Positions 28,380-37,553 of a stretch of DNA of 64,000 bases are shown here, piece after piece. The notes below the pieces were generated by a model. It saw nothing but the letters and a program-made list of their open reading frames with translations. It was not told the origin of the DNA and did not search any database. How positions within the stretch are numbered: the stretch's first letter is position 1; each line of letters opens with the position of its first letter. This stretch comes from Pseudorhodoplanes sp. (lineage in GTDB: Bacteria > Pseudomonadota > Alphaproteobacteria > Rhizobiales > Xanthobacteraceae), in the NCBI GenBank assembly GCA_032027085.1, contig JAVSMS010000001.1:2566501-2630500 (forward strand). Direction: 5' to 3'. Position numbers and translations under genes: made by a program.

Positions 28380-28817
28380 CCTCCCCGGTCGTTACCGCGA
28401 AGGCAGGGAACCTATAGCCACCGTCTTCTCAGCAGGCTGAGTAGCTTTGCCGCGTGCAACATGCACGTTCGCGATTATGGGCGCCCCCTATGCGGGGCGA
28501 TCAGGAAGGATGCATCCCCGAGTCAACTTGTCGCAGTGTCCTTTGTGGACGGCGAGTCTTGCCGCGTTGCGCGGATTCCAAGAATCCACGACTTGTTCTC
28601 ACAAGCTGAATTCACACTTTGTTGCGCGGAATCGGTGCGGGTATAGTCGGTGTGCAAGTGATTCGTTTTCCAGCGGTCAACCCGCTGGTTGCGTTCCGTC
28701 CTGCGTCACAAAGCAGCGTCCCTGAGTAAGACATCCCCCGTCGGGGAAGTAGTTTGCCTCGTCCGCCAGTTGCGGCACGGGGCATGGCGGGCCTCGCAAG
28801 CGGCGGATGACCACATC
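28380..28817. other. 438-base gap without a recognised gene
   Basis: The first 45 bases resemble an interspersed repeat arm (GTCGTTACCGCGAAGGCAGGGAACC). Further on is a GC-rich stem GCCCCCTATGCGGGGC and, near the end, CCCCGTCGGGG. No tRNA, riboswitch or conserved coding frame was visible. The last part probably holds the promoter of the YbjN gene. Confidence 0.5.
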
Positions 28818-29318
28818 ATGTCCCTGACTGAACTTTCCGATTCCCTTCGTCTCAATCCTCTCGATGCCGTCGAGCGCCTTGCCGCAGTCAATGACTGGAG
28901 CTTCGAGCGTTCCGGCGACGACGAGATCAATATTCTCATCAAGGGCCGCTGGAGTGACTACCAGGTCTCGTTCACCTGGATGGACGAGCTGGAGGCGCTG
29001 CATCTCGCCTGCGCTTTCGATCTGAAAGTGCCGGAGCGGCGTTGCGCCGAGGTGCAGAAGCTGATCGCGCATATGAACGAGCAGATGTGGATCGGCCATT
29101 TCGATCTTTGGCCCAATGACGGTCTGGTGATGTTCCGTCACGCGCTGGTGCTGGCAGGCGGCATTGAGGCGTCCGGCGAGCAATGCCAGGCTGTGCTCAG
29201 CACTGCGCTGGACGCTTGCGAGCGCTATTTTCCGGCTTTTCAGTTCGTGCTCTGGGCCGGCAAGCCCGCGCGTGAGGCGCTGGACGCGGCGATGTTCGAG
29301 ACCTCAGGCGAGGCGTAG
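28818..29318 (+). CDS. YbjN domain protein
   Basis: A 166-residue cytoplasmic protein with the YbjN fold: DWSFERSGDDEINILIKGRW, SFTWMDELEALHLACAFDLKVPE and MWIGHFDLWPNDGLVMFRHALVL. This family has been proposed to be a T3SS-chaperone-like regulator or stress/motility modulator; no activity is established. The ATG at 28818 (MSLTELSDSL) is the family start. It precedes proC, separated by a repeat element. Confidence 0.88.
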   Translation: MSLTELSDSLRLNPLDAVERLAAVNDWSFERSGDDEINILIKGRWSDYQVSFTWMDELEALHLACAFDLKVPERRCAEVQKLIAHMNEQMWIGHFDLWPNDGLVMFRHALVLAGGIEASGEQCQAVLSTALDACERYFPAFQFVLWAGKPAREALDAAMFETSGEA

Positions 29319-29333
29319 TATTTCTCTCTGGTT

Positions 29334-29416
29334 GTTCCCCGCACTCGACCTCGGGATTAGCCGAGATCGTATCCTTAGTGCGCAAGTCGGCTAGAGCCGA
29401 CTTGCGATGGGGAACC
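29334..29416. repeat. Palindromic repeat between the ybjN-like gene and proC
   Basis: The outer arms GTTCCCCGCA and TGGGGAAC enclose inner hairpins (ACCTCGGGATTAGCCGAGA and CAAGTCGGCTAGAGCCGACTTG). This is the same design as the elements at 3155 and 56598, with different inner hairpins. Confidence 0.65.
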
Positions 29417-29517
29417 CGTAAACACAATGCGCAACGTTTCGCGCAGTCATGCCATAATTCCATCTTGGTTACTTGGATCGTCCGCTTCCTGCCGGCGATG
29501 GCACTGAGAGTAATGCT

Positions 29518-30348
29518 ATGACAACACCTAACACCTCCCTCAAAGGCATCGGCCCGGTTGCACTGGTGGGTGCCGGGAAGATGGGCGGCGCCATGCTGGA
29601 AGGCTGGCTGGCGCTCGGGCTGGAATCGGCACAGGCCCTGGTGATCGACCCGGCTCCCTCACCGGAGATTTCGGTGCTCGCGGGGCGCGGCGTTGTGATC
29701 AATCCACCGCGGCATCCCACGCCGAAAGCGCAGGTGGTCGTTGTTGCCGTGAAGCCGCAGGTGGCGACGATGGTGCTGCCGAACGTCGCGCCGCTTGTCG
29801 GCGACGACACGGTGATCGTGTCGGTCATGGCCGGCAAGACGCTGGCTTTTCTGGAAGCGGCGCTGCCCGGCGCAGCAATTGTGCGCGCCATGCCGAACAC
29901 GCCGGCAGCCATCGGACGCGGCATCACCGTCGCCGTGGCCAACAAGAAGGTGACGACGGCGCAAAAAAAGCTCGCGCACGATCTGCTGGCAGCGACTGGC
30001 GCGGTGGAATGGATCGATGACGAGGCGCTGATGGATGCGGTGACGGCGGTCTCCGGTTCCGGCCCCGCCTATATCTTCCACCTGACGGAAGCGCTGGCCA
30101 AGGCCGGCGTCGTCGCCGGTCTGCCGCCGCAACTCGCCGAGACGCTGGCGCGCGCGACGGTTGCGGGCTCCGGCGAATTGCTGCACCGCTCGCCGCATCA
30201 TCCGGCCATCCTGCGGCAGAATGTGACCTCGCCGGGCGGCACCACCGCCGCGGCGCTCAATGTGCTGATGGCGCCGGATGGGCTCGAGGCTCTGATGACA
30301 AGGGCGGTTGAGGCCGCCACGAAACGGTCGCGCGAGCTCGCAGGATAG
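29518..30348 (+). CDS. proC: Pyrroline-5-carboxylate reductase
   Basis: ProC catalyses the last step of proline synthesis. The 276-residue protein has the Rossmann NAD(P) motif VALVGAGKMGGAML at about residue 14, AVSGSGPAYIFHLTEAL and VTSPGGTTAAAL, the conserved substrate and dimer segments. The ATG at 29518 is preceded by GAG-type ribosome-binding sequence. A TetR-family gene follows after 74 bases. Confidence 0.96.
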   Translation: MTTPNTSLKGIGPVALVGAGKMGGAMLEGWLALGLESAQALVIDPAPSPEISVLAGRGVVINPPRHPTPKAQVVVVAVKPQVATMVLPNVAPLVGDDTVIVSVMAGKTLAFLEAALPGAAIVRAMPNTPAAIGRGITVAVANKKVTTAQKKLAHDLLAATGAVEWIDDEALMDAVTAVSGSGPAYIFHLTEALAKAGVVAGLPPQLAETLARATVAGSGELLHRSPHHPAILRQNVTSPGGTTAAALNVLMAPDGLEALMTRAVEAATKRSRELAG

Positions 30349-30422
30349 GCCGCGAGACGCCTTGGAACGGCCGGGTCCAGTTCCTACGTCATAAACGAGC
30401 GGCAAAGCGACAGGAGGTTGTC

Positions 30423-31097
30423 ATGTCCGACACTGCCAGCACCAGTCCACAATCGGCGCGTGACCGTATTGTCGATGCGTTACTGGCACTGCTCGCCGAA
30501 CGATCGCTGGAACAGATTTCACTTGGCGATATCGCGCGGCGCGCGGGCGTGACGCTGGCGGAATTGCGCAATGAATTTAACTCCGTGATCGCCATTCTTG
30601 GCGCGCATATGAAGGACATCGACACCAAGGTCTTGTCGTCCGATCTCTCCGACATGACGGACGAAACGCCGCGCGAGAAATTGTTCGACATTTTGATGCG
30701 GAGGCTCGAAGCATTGACGCCGCACAAGGAGGCGGTGCGTTCGCTGCTGCGATCGGCCGCCCGCAATCCAGCGCTGGCAATGGCGCTCAACGGCTTTGCC
30801 GTGCGCTCGCTGGAGTTCATGCTGACGGCGGCGGATATCGATACCGCCGGCACCAAAGGCGTCGTCCGCGCGCAAGGGCTGGCATTGCTCTACGGCCGCG
30901 TCCTCTGGATCTGGCTCGACGACGAGGATCCTGGTCTCGCCCGGACAATGGCGGCGCTCGACCGTGAATTGGCGCGCGGCCAGCGCTGGGCTGGATTCAT
31001 CGACGACATGTGCGTCATTCCGGAAGCTTTGTGTCGCGGCGCCGGCCGCTGGCGCTCGCGTCGCCGCCGTGGGCCGGACGAGACGGTTGCTGCCTGA
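30423..31097 (+). CDS. TetR family transcriptional regulator
   Basis: An N-terminal helix-turn-helix (RIVDALLALLAERSLEQISLGDIARRAGVTLAELRNEF) is followed by an all-helical ligand domain of about 150 residues, and an Arg-rich tail. The target and ligand are unknown. The ATG at 30423 has AGGAGG 5 bases upstream. The stop touches that of the convergent histidine kinase. Confidence 0.85.
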   Translation: MSDTASTSPQSARDRIVDALLALLAERSLEQISLGDIARRAGVTLAELRNEFNSVIAILGAHMKDIDTKVLSSDLSDMTDETPREKLFDILMRRLEALTPHKEAVRSLLRSAARNPALAMALNGFAVRSLEFMLTAADIDTAGTKGVVRAQGLALLYGRVLWIWLDDEDPGLARTMAALDRELARGQRWAGFIDDMCVIPEALCRGAGRWRSRRRRGPDETVAA

Positions 31098-32486
31098 TCA
31101 GACGGGCACGCGCACTGTCGCGCGCAATCCGCCGAGGGGAGAATCGCCCAGCATGATGTCGCCGCCATGCGAGCGCGCGATGTCGCGGGCGATGGCGAGA
31201 CCCAGACCGGTGCCGCCTTCGTCCTGATTGCGGGCGTTGTCCAGACGCAAGAACGGCTTGAACACCTCATCGCGCATGCCGGTGGGAATGCCGGGCCCGT
31301 CGTCATCGATCGTGACCGTGAGCCAACGGTGGTCGCGATGGCCGGTGATGGCGATCGTGTTGGCATGGCGGGCGGCGTTCGACACCAGATTGGCGAGACA
31401 GCGTTTGAACGCCGCCGATTTTACCGTGACTACGGGCTGCCCGTGAAATTCCACGGTCACCGTGTGGCCCGTGCGCTCGGCATCGGTCTTCAGTTCCTCA
31501 AGGAAGTCGGCCATGTCGGTCGGTATCGCCGCCTCGCCCATGTCACCGCGTGCAAAGGCGAGATAGGCCTCGAGCATGCGGCCCATCTCGTCCACGTCCT
31601 TCTTCATCGCCTCGATCTCGGGGGTGTCGCCGAGCAAGGCAAGTTCGAGCTTGAAGCGCGTGAGGATCGTGCGCAGGTCATGCGAGACGCCGGCGAGCAT
31701 CGCCGTTCGCTGCTCGATCGCGCGCTCGACGCGCAGCTTCATCTCGATGAAGGCGACCGCCGCACGCCGTACCTCGCGCGCTCCGCGCGGCCGGAAATTT
31801 GGCATGTCGCGGCCCTTGCCGAAGGCCTCCGCCGCATCGGCCAGCCGCAGGATCGGCCGGATCTGGTTGCGCAGGAACAGGATGGCGACGGTGAGCAGTA
31901 CCAGCGAGGTGCCGACCATCCACATCAAGAAGATTCCAGAATTCGAGGCATAGGCTGCGTTGCGCGGCGCGATCACGCGCATCACCGCATTGTCGAGCTT
32001 GACGCGGATTTCCACCAGCGCCGAGCGGCCGACCGTGTCGATCCAGAACGGTCGCTTGATCTGCTTGCGCAACTCCATCGACAAAGCCTGATCGAGCAAC
32101 GAAAAGAATGGTTTGGGGCCGGGCTGCGGCATTTCCCCGACGGGCAGGAAATCAATGACCAGACCGAGCTTCTCCTGTGAGATGCGCTTGATCTGGGTGA
32201 ACTCGGCATCCTGCGGATAGGTGTGATAGATTTCGATGAGCGCGGCGATGTCGGCGACCACGCTCGCCGACAGTTTCTGCGTCACCGAATTCCAGTGCCG
32301 CTCCATGAAGACGAAGGCGACGACCGATTGCAGGATCACCATCGGCGCGATGATGATCAGTAGCGCACGGGCATAAAGGCCCGTCGGCATGAAGCGTTTG
32401 ATGCTGAGGCCGAGCTTGTCCCAGGCATAGCCGATCCGGTTCGCCGCCGAGCGCAGGGTGGCGAGACCGGAATCGAGCGTGGTCAT
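31098..32486 (-). CDS. Sensor histidine kinase (EnvZ-like)
   Basis: A 462-residue inner-membrane kinase. The first helix is at about residues 38-60 (ALLIIIAPMVILQSVVAF), a periplasmic domain follows to about 180, then the second helix and HAMP region, the H-box GVSHDLRTILTRFKLEL, the N-box LANLVSNAARHA and the ATP-lid motifs DDGPGIP and GGTGLGLAI. The usual Pro after the phospho-His region (SHDLRTP) is Ile here. It overlaps the upstream response-regulator gene by 4 bases, so they are its cognate pair. Confidence 0.92.
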   Translation of the reverse strand: MTTLDSGLATLRSAANRIGYAWDKLGLSIKRFMPTGLYARALLIIIAPMVILQSVVAFVFMERHWNSVTQKLSASVVADIAALIEIYHTYPQDAEFTQIKRISQEKLGLVIDFLPVGEMPQPGPKPFFSLLDQALSMELRKQIKRPFWIDTVGRSALVEIRVKLDNAVMRVIAPRNAAYASNSGIFLMWMVGTSLVLLTVAILFLRNQIRPILRLADAAEAFGKGRDMPNFRPRGAREVRRAAVAFIEMKLRVERAIEQRTAMLAGVSHDLRTILTRFKLELALLGDTPEIEAMKKDVDEMGRMLEAYLAFARGDMGEAAIPTDMADFLEELKTDAERTGHTVTVEFHGQPVVTVKSAAFKRCLANLVSNAARHANTIAITGHRDHRWLTVTIDDDGPGIPTGMRDEVFKPFLRLDNARNQDEGGTGLGLAIARDIARSHGGDIMLGDSPLGGLRATVRVPV

Positions 32487-33199
32487 GTCGACACCACGAG
32501 CTTGTAACCGATGCCGCGCACCGTCTGCAGCAGCAGAGGGTTGGCGGGGTCGCGCTCGATCTTGCGCCGCAGCCGGTTGACCTGAACGTCGACCGCGCGT
32601 TCGTTGGCGGCCGCGTCATTGCCCGCCAGCGCAAGGCGCGGAACAGTTTCGCCGGGGCTCGCCGACAGCACCGTCAGCATTTCGCGTTCGCGGTCCGTGA
32701 GCCGGACGATATCCTCCCCGCGGCGCAATTCGCCGCGTGCAATGTGGAACACGAATTCGCCAAAGCGTACCGATTCCGGCGCCGGGGGCGCGGCTGGCTG
32801 CGCGCGTTTGAGGATATTGCCGATGCGCAGCGATAGTTCGCGCGGCTCGAAAGGCTTTGCGACATAATCGTCAGCGCCGATCTCGAGACCTTCGATCCGC
32901 ATCGCGCTCTCGTCGCGCGCGGTCAGCATCAGAATCGGCACTTCCGATGTCTGGCGCAATGACTTGGCGAGATCGAAGCCGGATTCGCCGGGCATCATCA
33001 CGTCGAGAATGAGCAGATCAAAATGCAATCCCTGAAGCTTTGCGCGCGCGTCCGCGGCGTTGTCGGCCGTGGTGACGCGATAGCCTTCAGATGCAAGAAA
33101 GCGGGAGAGCAGATCGCGGATACGCCGATCGTCGTCGACGATCAGAAGGTGTGGCGCATCATCCGCCGGCGTGGAAGGTGCAAGGCGCGCAGCCTGCAT
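32483..33199 (-). CDS. OmpR-family response regulator
   Basis: The 238-residue protein has a receiver domain (LLIVDDDRRIRDLL, phospho-Asp in LLILDVMMPGESG, LTARD, the Lys in VAKPFEPREL) and a winged-helix DNA-binding domain ending GIGYKLVV. I chose the ATG at 33199. It lies 13 bases after a MarR gene and overlaps the kinase downstream. The MarR plus OmpR order recalls the petP-petR pair of Rhodobacter, a regulator of cytochrome expression; that link is tentative. Confidence 0.93.
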   Translation of the reverse strand: MQAARLAPSTPADDAPHLLIVDDDRRIRDLLSRFLASEGYRVTTADNAADARAKLQGLHFDLLILDVMMPGESGFDLAKSLRQTSEVPILMLTARDESAMRIEGLEIGADDYVAKPFEPRELSLRIGNILKRAQPAAPPAPESVRFGEFVFHIARGELRRGEDIVRLTDREREMLTVLSASPGETVPRLALAGNDAAANERAVDVQVNRLRRKIERDPANPLLLQTVRGIGYKLVVST

Positions 33200-33212
33200 G
33201 CGGCTCACCGTA

Positions 33213-33746
33213 TCAGGTTTTCGGGCTTCGGTTCTGGTCGGCGCGGGCGATGAGCTTCTGCACGCTGTCGCGGTCCTCCGCATCGATCATCGCCATCAGG
33301 AAGCGGCAGGCCGTCTCGCGCGCGCCGGAATCGAGTTCGCCGAGCGCGCGGGCGATCCGTTCGGTCTGCAGGCCCGCCAGTTTCATGGCCAGCGCTTCGC
33401 CTTTTGGCGTGGCATAAAGAAGGCGCTGCCGGCGGTCATTGGCGCCTTCTTTCTGCACCACGTAGCCCTGGTCGATGAGCTGCTTGAGCACGCGGCCGAG
33501 CGATTGCTTGGTGATGTTCAGGATGTTCAGCAAATCGGCGACTTTCATGCCGGGATTGCGGTTGACGAAATGCAGCACGCGGTGATGCGCGCGCCCGAAC
33601 CCGAATTTGGCAAGAACATCGTCGGGATCGCTGACGAAATCACGATAGGCGAAGAACAATAATTCGATGATGTCCCATAGCGGAGTGGCGCCTTCGCGAA
33701 GGCTCTGGTCCTTGGGCGAACGGTCGCGAACCGAGGAAATGGTCAT
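33213..33746 (-). CDS. MarR family transcriptional regulator
   Basis: The 177-residue protein has a winged helix-turn-helix (MKVADLLNILNITKQSLGRVLKQLIDQGYVVQKEGANDRRQRLLYATPKG) flanked by dimerisation helices. I chose the ATG at 33746; the track of codons before it runs through the ilvE promoter region. It is the first gene of the operon with the response regulator and the kinase, and the layout resembles petP in Rhodobacter. Its targets are unknown. Confidence 0.9.
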   Translation of the reverse strand: MTISSVRDRSPKDQSLREGATPLWDIIELLFFAYRDFVSDPDDVLAKFGFGRAHHRVLHFVNRNPGMKVADLLNILNITKQSLGRVLKQLIDQGYVVQKEGANDRRQRLLYATPKGEALAMKLAGLQTERIARALGELDSGARETACRFLMAMIDAEDRDSVQKLIARADQNRSPKT

Positions 33747-33994
33747 TGGTCGTCCGAATGGCCGGCAAATTACGTCAGCTATATTGACATATTTTCCGCA
33801 GATTGATACCCAGAGCAGCGCTTGAAAGAAAGGATCGTTCCCGCGTTGGGTGGGGTACGATTGTTGCGCCGGTTCCCGAAGCGCGTTCTCATGGACCGGC
33901 CGGGAAAAGATATCGGGACTTGGCCCGCGAGGCAAAAGCGGGTTCGCTGGCGGTCTTAAAGGCCCCCGCGGCCATCGCCCGAGGGAGGAGTGCT

Positions 33995-34879
33995 ATGGCA
34001 GTGCCTTTTCATGAGCTTCCGGGTCAGATTTGGTTCGACGGCAAATTGATGCCGGGTCCCGACGCCAAAATTCATGTCCTGACCCATGGGTTGCATTATG
34101 CAAGCTGCGTATTCGAGGGCGAGCGCGCCTATGGCGGGCGCATCTTCAAGAGCACGGAGCATTCCGAGCGTCTGAAGAACTCGGCGAATATCCTGGATTT
34201 TGAAATTCCGTTTTCTGTCGCGGAAATCGATGCCGCGAAACAGCTCGTGCTCGACAAGAACGGCATCAAGGACGCCTATGTGCGCCCGATCGCCTGGCGC
34301 GGATCCGAGCAATTGGGTGTGTCGGCGCAGAGCAACGCCATTCATCTTGCCATCGCAACCTGGGAATGGCCGAGCTATTTCGACCCAGCTCAGCGACTGA
34401 AGGGCATCAAGCTCGATCTTGCCGATTACCGGCGTCCCGATCCGAGGACCGCGCCGTGCCTCGCCAAGGCCGCAGGGCTCTATATGATCTGCACCGTCTC
34501 AAAACATCGCGCCGAACGCAAAGGATTTGCGGACGCGATGATGCTGGACTGGGAAGGCCGCGTCGCTGAATGCACCGGTGCCAATATCTTCTTGGTCAAG
34601 GACGGCAAGATCCACACGCCGATCGCCGATTGTTTCCTTGACGGCATTACCCGCCGCACGGTCATCGATATCGCCAAGCGACGCGGCTTCGAAGTGATCG
34701 AGCGCCGCATCATGCCGGAAGAATTGTCGAGCTTTTCCGAGTGCTTCATCACCGGCACGGCGGCGGAAGTCACTGCGGTTGCGCAGATCGCCAATTGGAA
34801 TTTCAATCCGGGCGGCATCACCAAGCAATTGATGGACGATTACACCGCTGAAGTGAATCCGAAATCGGCAGCGGCGTAA
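33995..34879 (+). CDS. ilvE: Branched-chain amino acid aminotransferase
   Basis: This fold-type IV PLP enzyme makes leucine, isoleucine and valine from their keto acids. The 294-residue product has the PLP-binding Lys in LAKAAGLYMI, a conserved Glu in AECTGANIFLV, and TGTAAEVTAV, the cofactor phosphate region. I chose the ATG at 33995 with GGAGGAG 5 bases upstream, which decides the start over the long upstream extension. It diverges from the MarR gene. Confidence 0.95.
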   Translation: MAVPFHELPGQIWFDGKLMPGPDAKIHVLTHGLHYASCVFEGERAYGGRIFKSTEHSERLKNSANILDFEIPFSVAEIDAAKQLVLDKNGIKDAYVRPIAWRGSEQLGVSAQSNAIHLAIATWEWPSYFDPAQRLKGIKLDLADYRRPDPRTAPCLAKAAGLYMICTVSKHRAERKGFADAMMLDWEGRVAECTGANIFLVKDGKIHTPIADCFLDGITRRTVIDIAKRRGFEVIERRIMPEELSSFSECFITGTAAEVTAVAQIANWNFNPGGITKQLMDDYTAEVNPKSAAA

Positions 34880-34887
34880 TTACCAAT

Positions 34888-34992
34888 GCGTCGTCCCGGC
34901 CATTTGCAAAGCAAATGAGCCGGGGCCGTTAGCCGAATCTCGTTGCTTGTTTAAGTCCCGGATCACGCTCTTTCGAATGCGTTCGGGACAAC
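34888..34992. repeat. Palindromic repeat between ilvE and the Vgb-like gene
   Basis: The segment begins CGTCGTCCCGGCCATTTGCAA and ends GTTCGGGACAACG, with an inner hairpin TTTGCAAAGCAAA. It separates two convergent genes. The ends resemble those of the repeat at 872-977. Confidence 0.55.
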
Positions 34993-34995
34993 GAT

Positions 34996-35946
34996 TCAAT
35001 CCCTCAGCACCACCAGCCGATCCGTTCCGCTCTCCGCGCCCCAGACTTCGCCCGGACGGCCAAGCATCTGGCGCACCGAGGCGCCTGAGCGATTACTAGG
35101 GAAGCTCTCGAATTTTTCGGTCTTTGGATCGAAGCGCACAATAGCATTGGCGGAAAAATCAGTCAGCCAGACATGATCCTTATCGTCGACATAGACTGAA
35201 TAAGCTCCGAATTTTGCATTCGGAAGCTTCCATGTCGACCAGCTCTTCGCCATCGGGTCATAGCGGCCGACTTCTCCCGTGTGCCAGAAGCTGACCCACA
35301 GCATGCCTTTCGAGTCGGGCCAGATGCGGCGCGGGCCGAGGCCTTTGCGGGGCGGTTCGACGATGTTGATTTCGCCCGTCACGACGTCGATCTTGGCCAG
35401 ATGATCGCCGGCAAGCGAGGCATACCAGACATCGCCGGACGGCGTCGTCGTGATCCCGTAAGGGCCGCGTCCGCGCGGCGATTTCCAGGCGTCGGTTTTC
35501 CCGTTCGCGGGGTTGATGCGGCCATAGACGCCGTTCTGCCCGGTAAACCAGTAAATGCCCTTGTTGTCGAAGGTGCCGGTGTTCAGATTGGCGTCGGCAA
35601 ATTCCTTGGGCAGCGGGAAGACTGTTACCTCTTTCGTTTTCGGATCGACACGGACATTGGCGTTGAGCCCGCCATCGGTGACCCAGGCGGCGCCGTCGGG
35701 GCCGACGATCACGCCATGCGGCCGCGATCCCTTGCCAAGCGGAACGCGTTCGATCTTGCCCGTCTTTGGATCGAGGCGGCCCACTTCACCGCTTTGCTGG
35801 CCGGTATACCAGACCGTGCCGTCGGGCGCGGGCGCCACATCATGCGGATGCGAGCCTTTAGGGACGTCGAAATATCTCACCTGCGCCGCAAGCGCAGGCG
35901 CGTGCAACGCCAGAAGGCAGATCGCAATCAAAGCCGCTCGGCGCAT
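34996..35946 (-). CDS. Secreted Vgb-like (virginiamycin B lyase family) beta-propeller
   Basis: A signal peptide (LIAICLLALHAPALAAQ) is followed by about six repeats of the type GxVGRLDPKTGKIERVPL, GTVWYTGQQ, forming an NHL/Vgb-type propeller. True virginiamycin B lyases linearise streptogramin antibiotics through an His-Glu pair; secreted homologs in soil bacteria rarely have that role. I see no way to confirm lyase activity. The mature protein is probably periplasmic. It is transcribed away from ilvE. Confidence 0.8.
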   Translation of the reverse strand: MRRAALIAICLLALHAPALAAQVRYFDVPKGSHPHDVAPAPDGTVWYTGQQSGEVGRLDPKTGKIERVPLGKGSRPHGVIVGPDGAAWVTDGGLNANVRVDPKTKEVTVFPLPKEFADANLNTGTFDNKGIYWFTGQNGVYGRINPANGKTDAWKSPRGRGPYGITTTPSGDVWYASLAGDHLAKIDVVTGEINIVEPPRKGLGPRRIWPDSKGMLWVSFWHTGEVGRYDPMAKSWSTWKLPNAKFGAYSVYVDDKDHVWLTDFSANAIVRFDPKTEKFESFPSNRSGASVRQMLGRPGEVWGAESGTDRLVVLRD

Positions 35947-35989
35947 GCGTTTTTCCGGCCCTGTCCTCTAAAACAATCAGCCGCGGCTC

Positions 35990-36934
35990 TTATTCAGCCG
36001 GCTGATCTGCGGTTTCAAACGCCCTTCGATAGCGCTCGGGCAGATGATCGGCGATCGTGGGCGGCAGGATATATCGCTGGTACCAGCCAAGCCATCCTTT
36101 GCGCGCCGAGACCGGAAAATTTCCGGTGAGCAAATCTTGCCAGCGCTGCCGATAGCCGTTCCGCAGGGTGTTTGCGAATAGCGGATCGTCGCTGTCTACG
36201 GCCGAGACCGCCAAGCCTGCAGTGAAGCAGGCGCCACGCGGGCAGGCAATCATGCGGCCGGCATGGCGGAAGCCGAATCTGCTGGGCGGGACGGTCGGAA
36301 TAATGTCGAGGCCGTGGATCAGCCGGAAAGTCCGCTCGCCGAGACCGCTGGCATTGTAGGCTTCGGCAAAGGCCGCGGCGCCGACGCGCGGGGCGCCGAA
36401 GGTGTAAACGCCGCTCGCCATGACATCCATGTCGCGCAAGGCGCGCGCCGCGGCGGTCACGGCGAGAGCGCCGCCGAGACTATGCCCCGTGAAGTAAAGG
36501 GGAGTCTTCCGGTCGATGTCGGCAAGGGCGATGGCCAATTCCGGCCATACCGCGTCGATCGCTCTGCGAAATCCATGATGCATGTCGCGCGACCGCGGGC
36601 CGAGATGGAAATTGGTCAGCCAATTGGCGAGCGCCAACGGATCAGTCCCGGCAAAGGCGACAAAGGTTGCGCCGTGTCCGCGGGCGACAATGCCGTGCGT
36701 CGAGGTGAATGGAAAACCGTCGAGACGCTCTTTGGAAATCAATGCCTGCCGCTGCAAATTCCAACGGTGCAGCACCGGCGTCACCTTCTGGCGCGCATCG
36801 CGCACTTCATAGGCGAGCTGCGCCATCCACATCAGCGCGCGCGCAGTTTCAATGCTGAAAGCCGCACGCGGCGAAAATCGTGCGAAGGCGTCCTCGCAAT
36901 ACGCATCCAGCGGAATTTCGACCAGAAAACTCAC
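35990..36934 (-). CDS. Class 3 lipase family protein
   Basis: A 314-residue alpha/beta hydrolase of the fungal-type lipase_3 family. The nucleophile elbow FTGHSLGGALAVTAA gives the catalytic Ser, HGLDIIPTVPP a likely catalytic Asp, and a His follows in the last third. There is no signal peptide, so it is probably cytoplasmic or membrane-associated. The start is a GTG at 36934, which gives MSFLVEIPLDAY. It is 18 bases from the moaE stop. Confidence 0.83.
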   Translation of the reverse strand: MSFLVEIPLDAYCEDAFARFSPRAAFSIETARALMWMAQLAYEVRDARQKVTPVLHRWNLQRQALISKERLDGFPFTSTHGIVARGHGATFVAFAGTDPLALANWLTNFHLGPRSRDMHHGFRRAIDAVWPELAIALADIDRKTPLYFTGHSLGGALAVTAAARALRDMDVMASGVYTFGAPRVGAAAFAEAYNASGLGERTFRLIHGLDIIPTVPPSRFGFRHAGRMIACPRGACFTAGLAVSAVDSDDPLFANTLRNGYRQRWQDLLTGNFPVSARKGWLGWYQRYILPPTIADHLPERYRRAFETADQPAE

Positions 36935-36952
36935 AGCTCTGACCTGCCGCCG

Positions 36953-37432
36953 TTACTCCGCCGCCGCGTCGCTGCGGGTCTGCCAGCGCGCGGCCGCCGT
37001 GTCATCGCTGTCCTTGGCCTCGACCCAGTTGGTGCCGGCAGGGCGCTCTTCCAGTTTCCAGAATGGCGCGCGCGTCTTCAGATAATCCATCAGGAAATCG
37101 GCCGCCGCGAAAGCCGCCTGCCGGTGCGCCGAGGCGGTGACGACCAGAACGATATTGTCGCCGGGCAGCATGCGTCCGTAGCGATGAATGACGGTGACGC
37201 CAAGCAGCGGCCAGCGTGCCTTGGCGTCTTCGACGTGACGCGCGATTTCATCCTCGGCCATGCCCGGATAATGCTCCAGCGTCATCGCCGACACATCGTG
37301 CCCGCCTTCGTGATCCCGGCAGATGCCGGTGAAGGTGACGACGGCGCCGATATCGGTGCGTCCGCGTGACAATGCCGCGGCCTCGGCGGCCACGTCGAAA
37401 TCCTCGCGCTGCAGGCGGATGGTGGTGGTCAT
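36953..37432 (-). CDS. moaE: Molybdopterin synthase catalytic subunit MoaE
   Basis: MoaE uses the thiocarboxylated C-terminus of MoaD to make molybdopterin from cyclic pyranopterin monophosphate. The 159-residue protein has HRYGRMLPGDNIVLVVTASAH and the Lys-containing KTRAPFWKLEE. I chose the ATG at 37432; the longer frame runs into the palindromic repeat. moaD lies 121 bases upstream, separated by that repeat. Confidence 0.94.
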   Translation of the reverse strand: MTTTIRLQREDFDVAAEAAALSRGRTDIGAVVTFTGICRDHEGGHDVSAMTLEHYPGMAEDEIARHVEDAKARWPLLGVTVIHRYGRMLPGDNIVLVVTASAHRQAAFAAADFLMDYLKTRAPFWKLEERPAGTNWVEAKDSDDTAAARWQTRSDAAAE

Positions 37433-37462
37433 AAAGTATATTCTATCGCCTTGGCTCTTCAC

Positions 37463-37541
37463 CGTCATGCCCGCGCTCGTCGCGGGCATCCACGCCTTGT
37501 AAAGAGCAGGAGGTGGATGGCCGGGACAAGCCCGGCCATGC
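37463..37541. repeat. Palindromic repeat inside the moaD-moaE operon
   Basis: Two hairpins face each other: CGTCATGCCCGCGCTCGTCG... and ...GGCCGGGACAAGCCCGGCCATGCCG, joined by GCATCCACGCC and GGTGGATGG. The form is the same as at 2591-2677. The insertion lengthens the gap between moaD and moaE to 121 bases and could uncouple their expression. Confidence 0.72.
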
Positions 37542-37553
37542 CGAGACAAAAAG

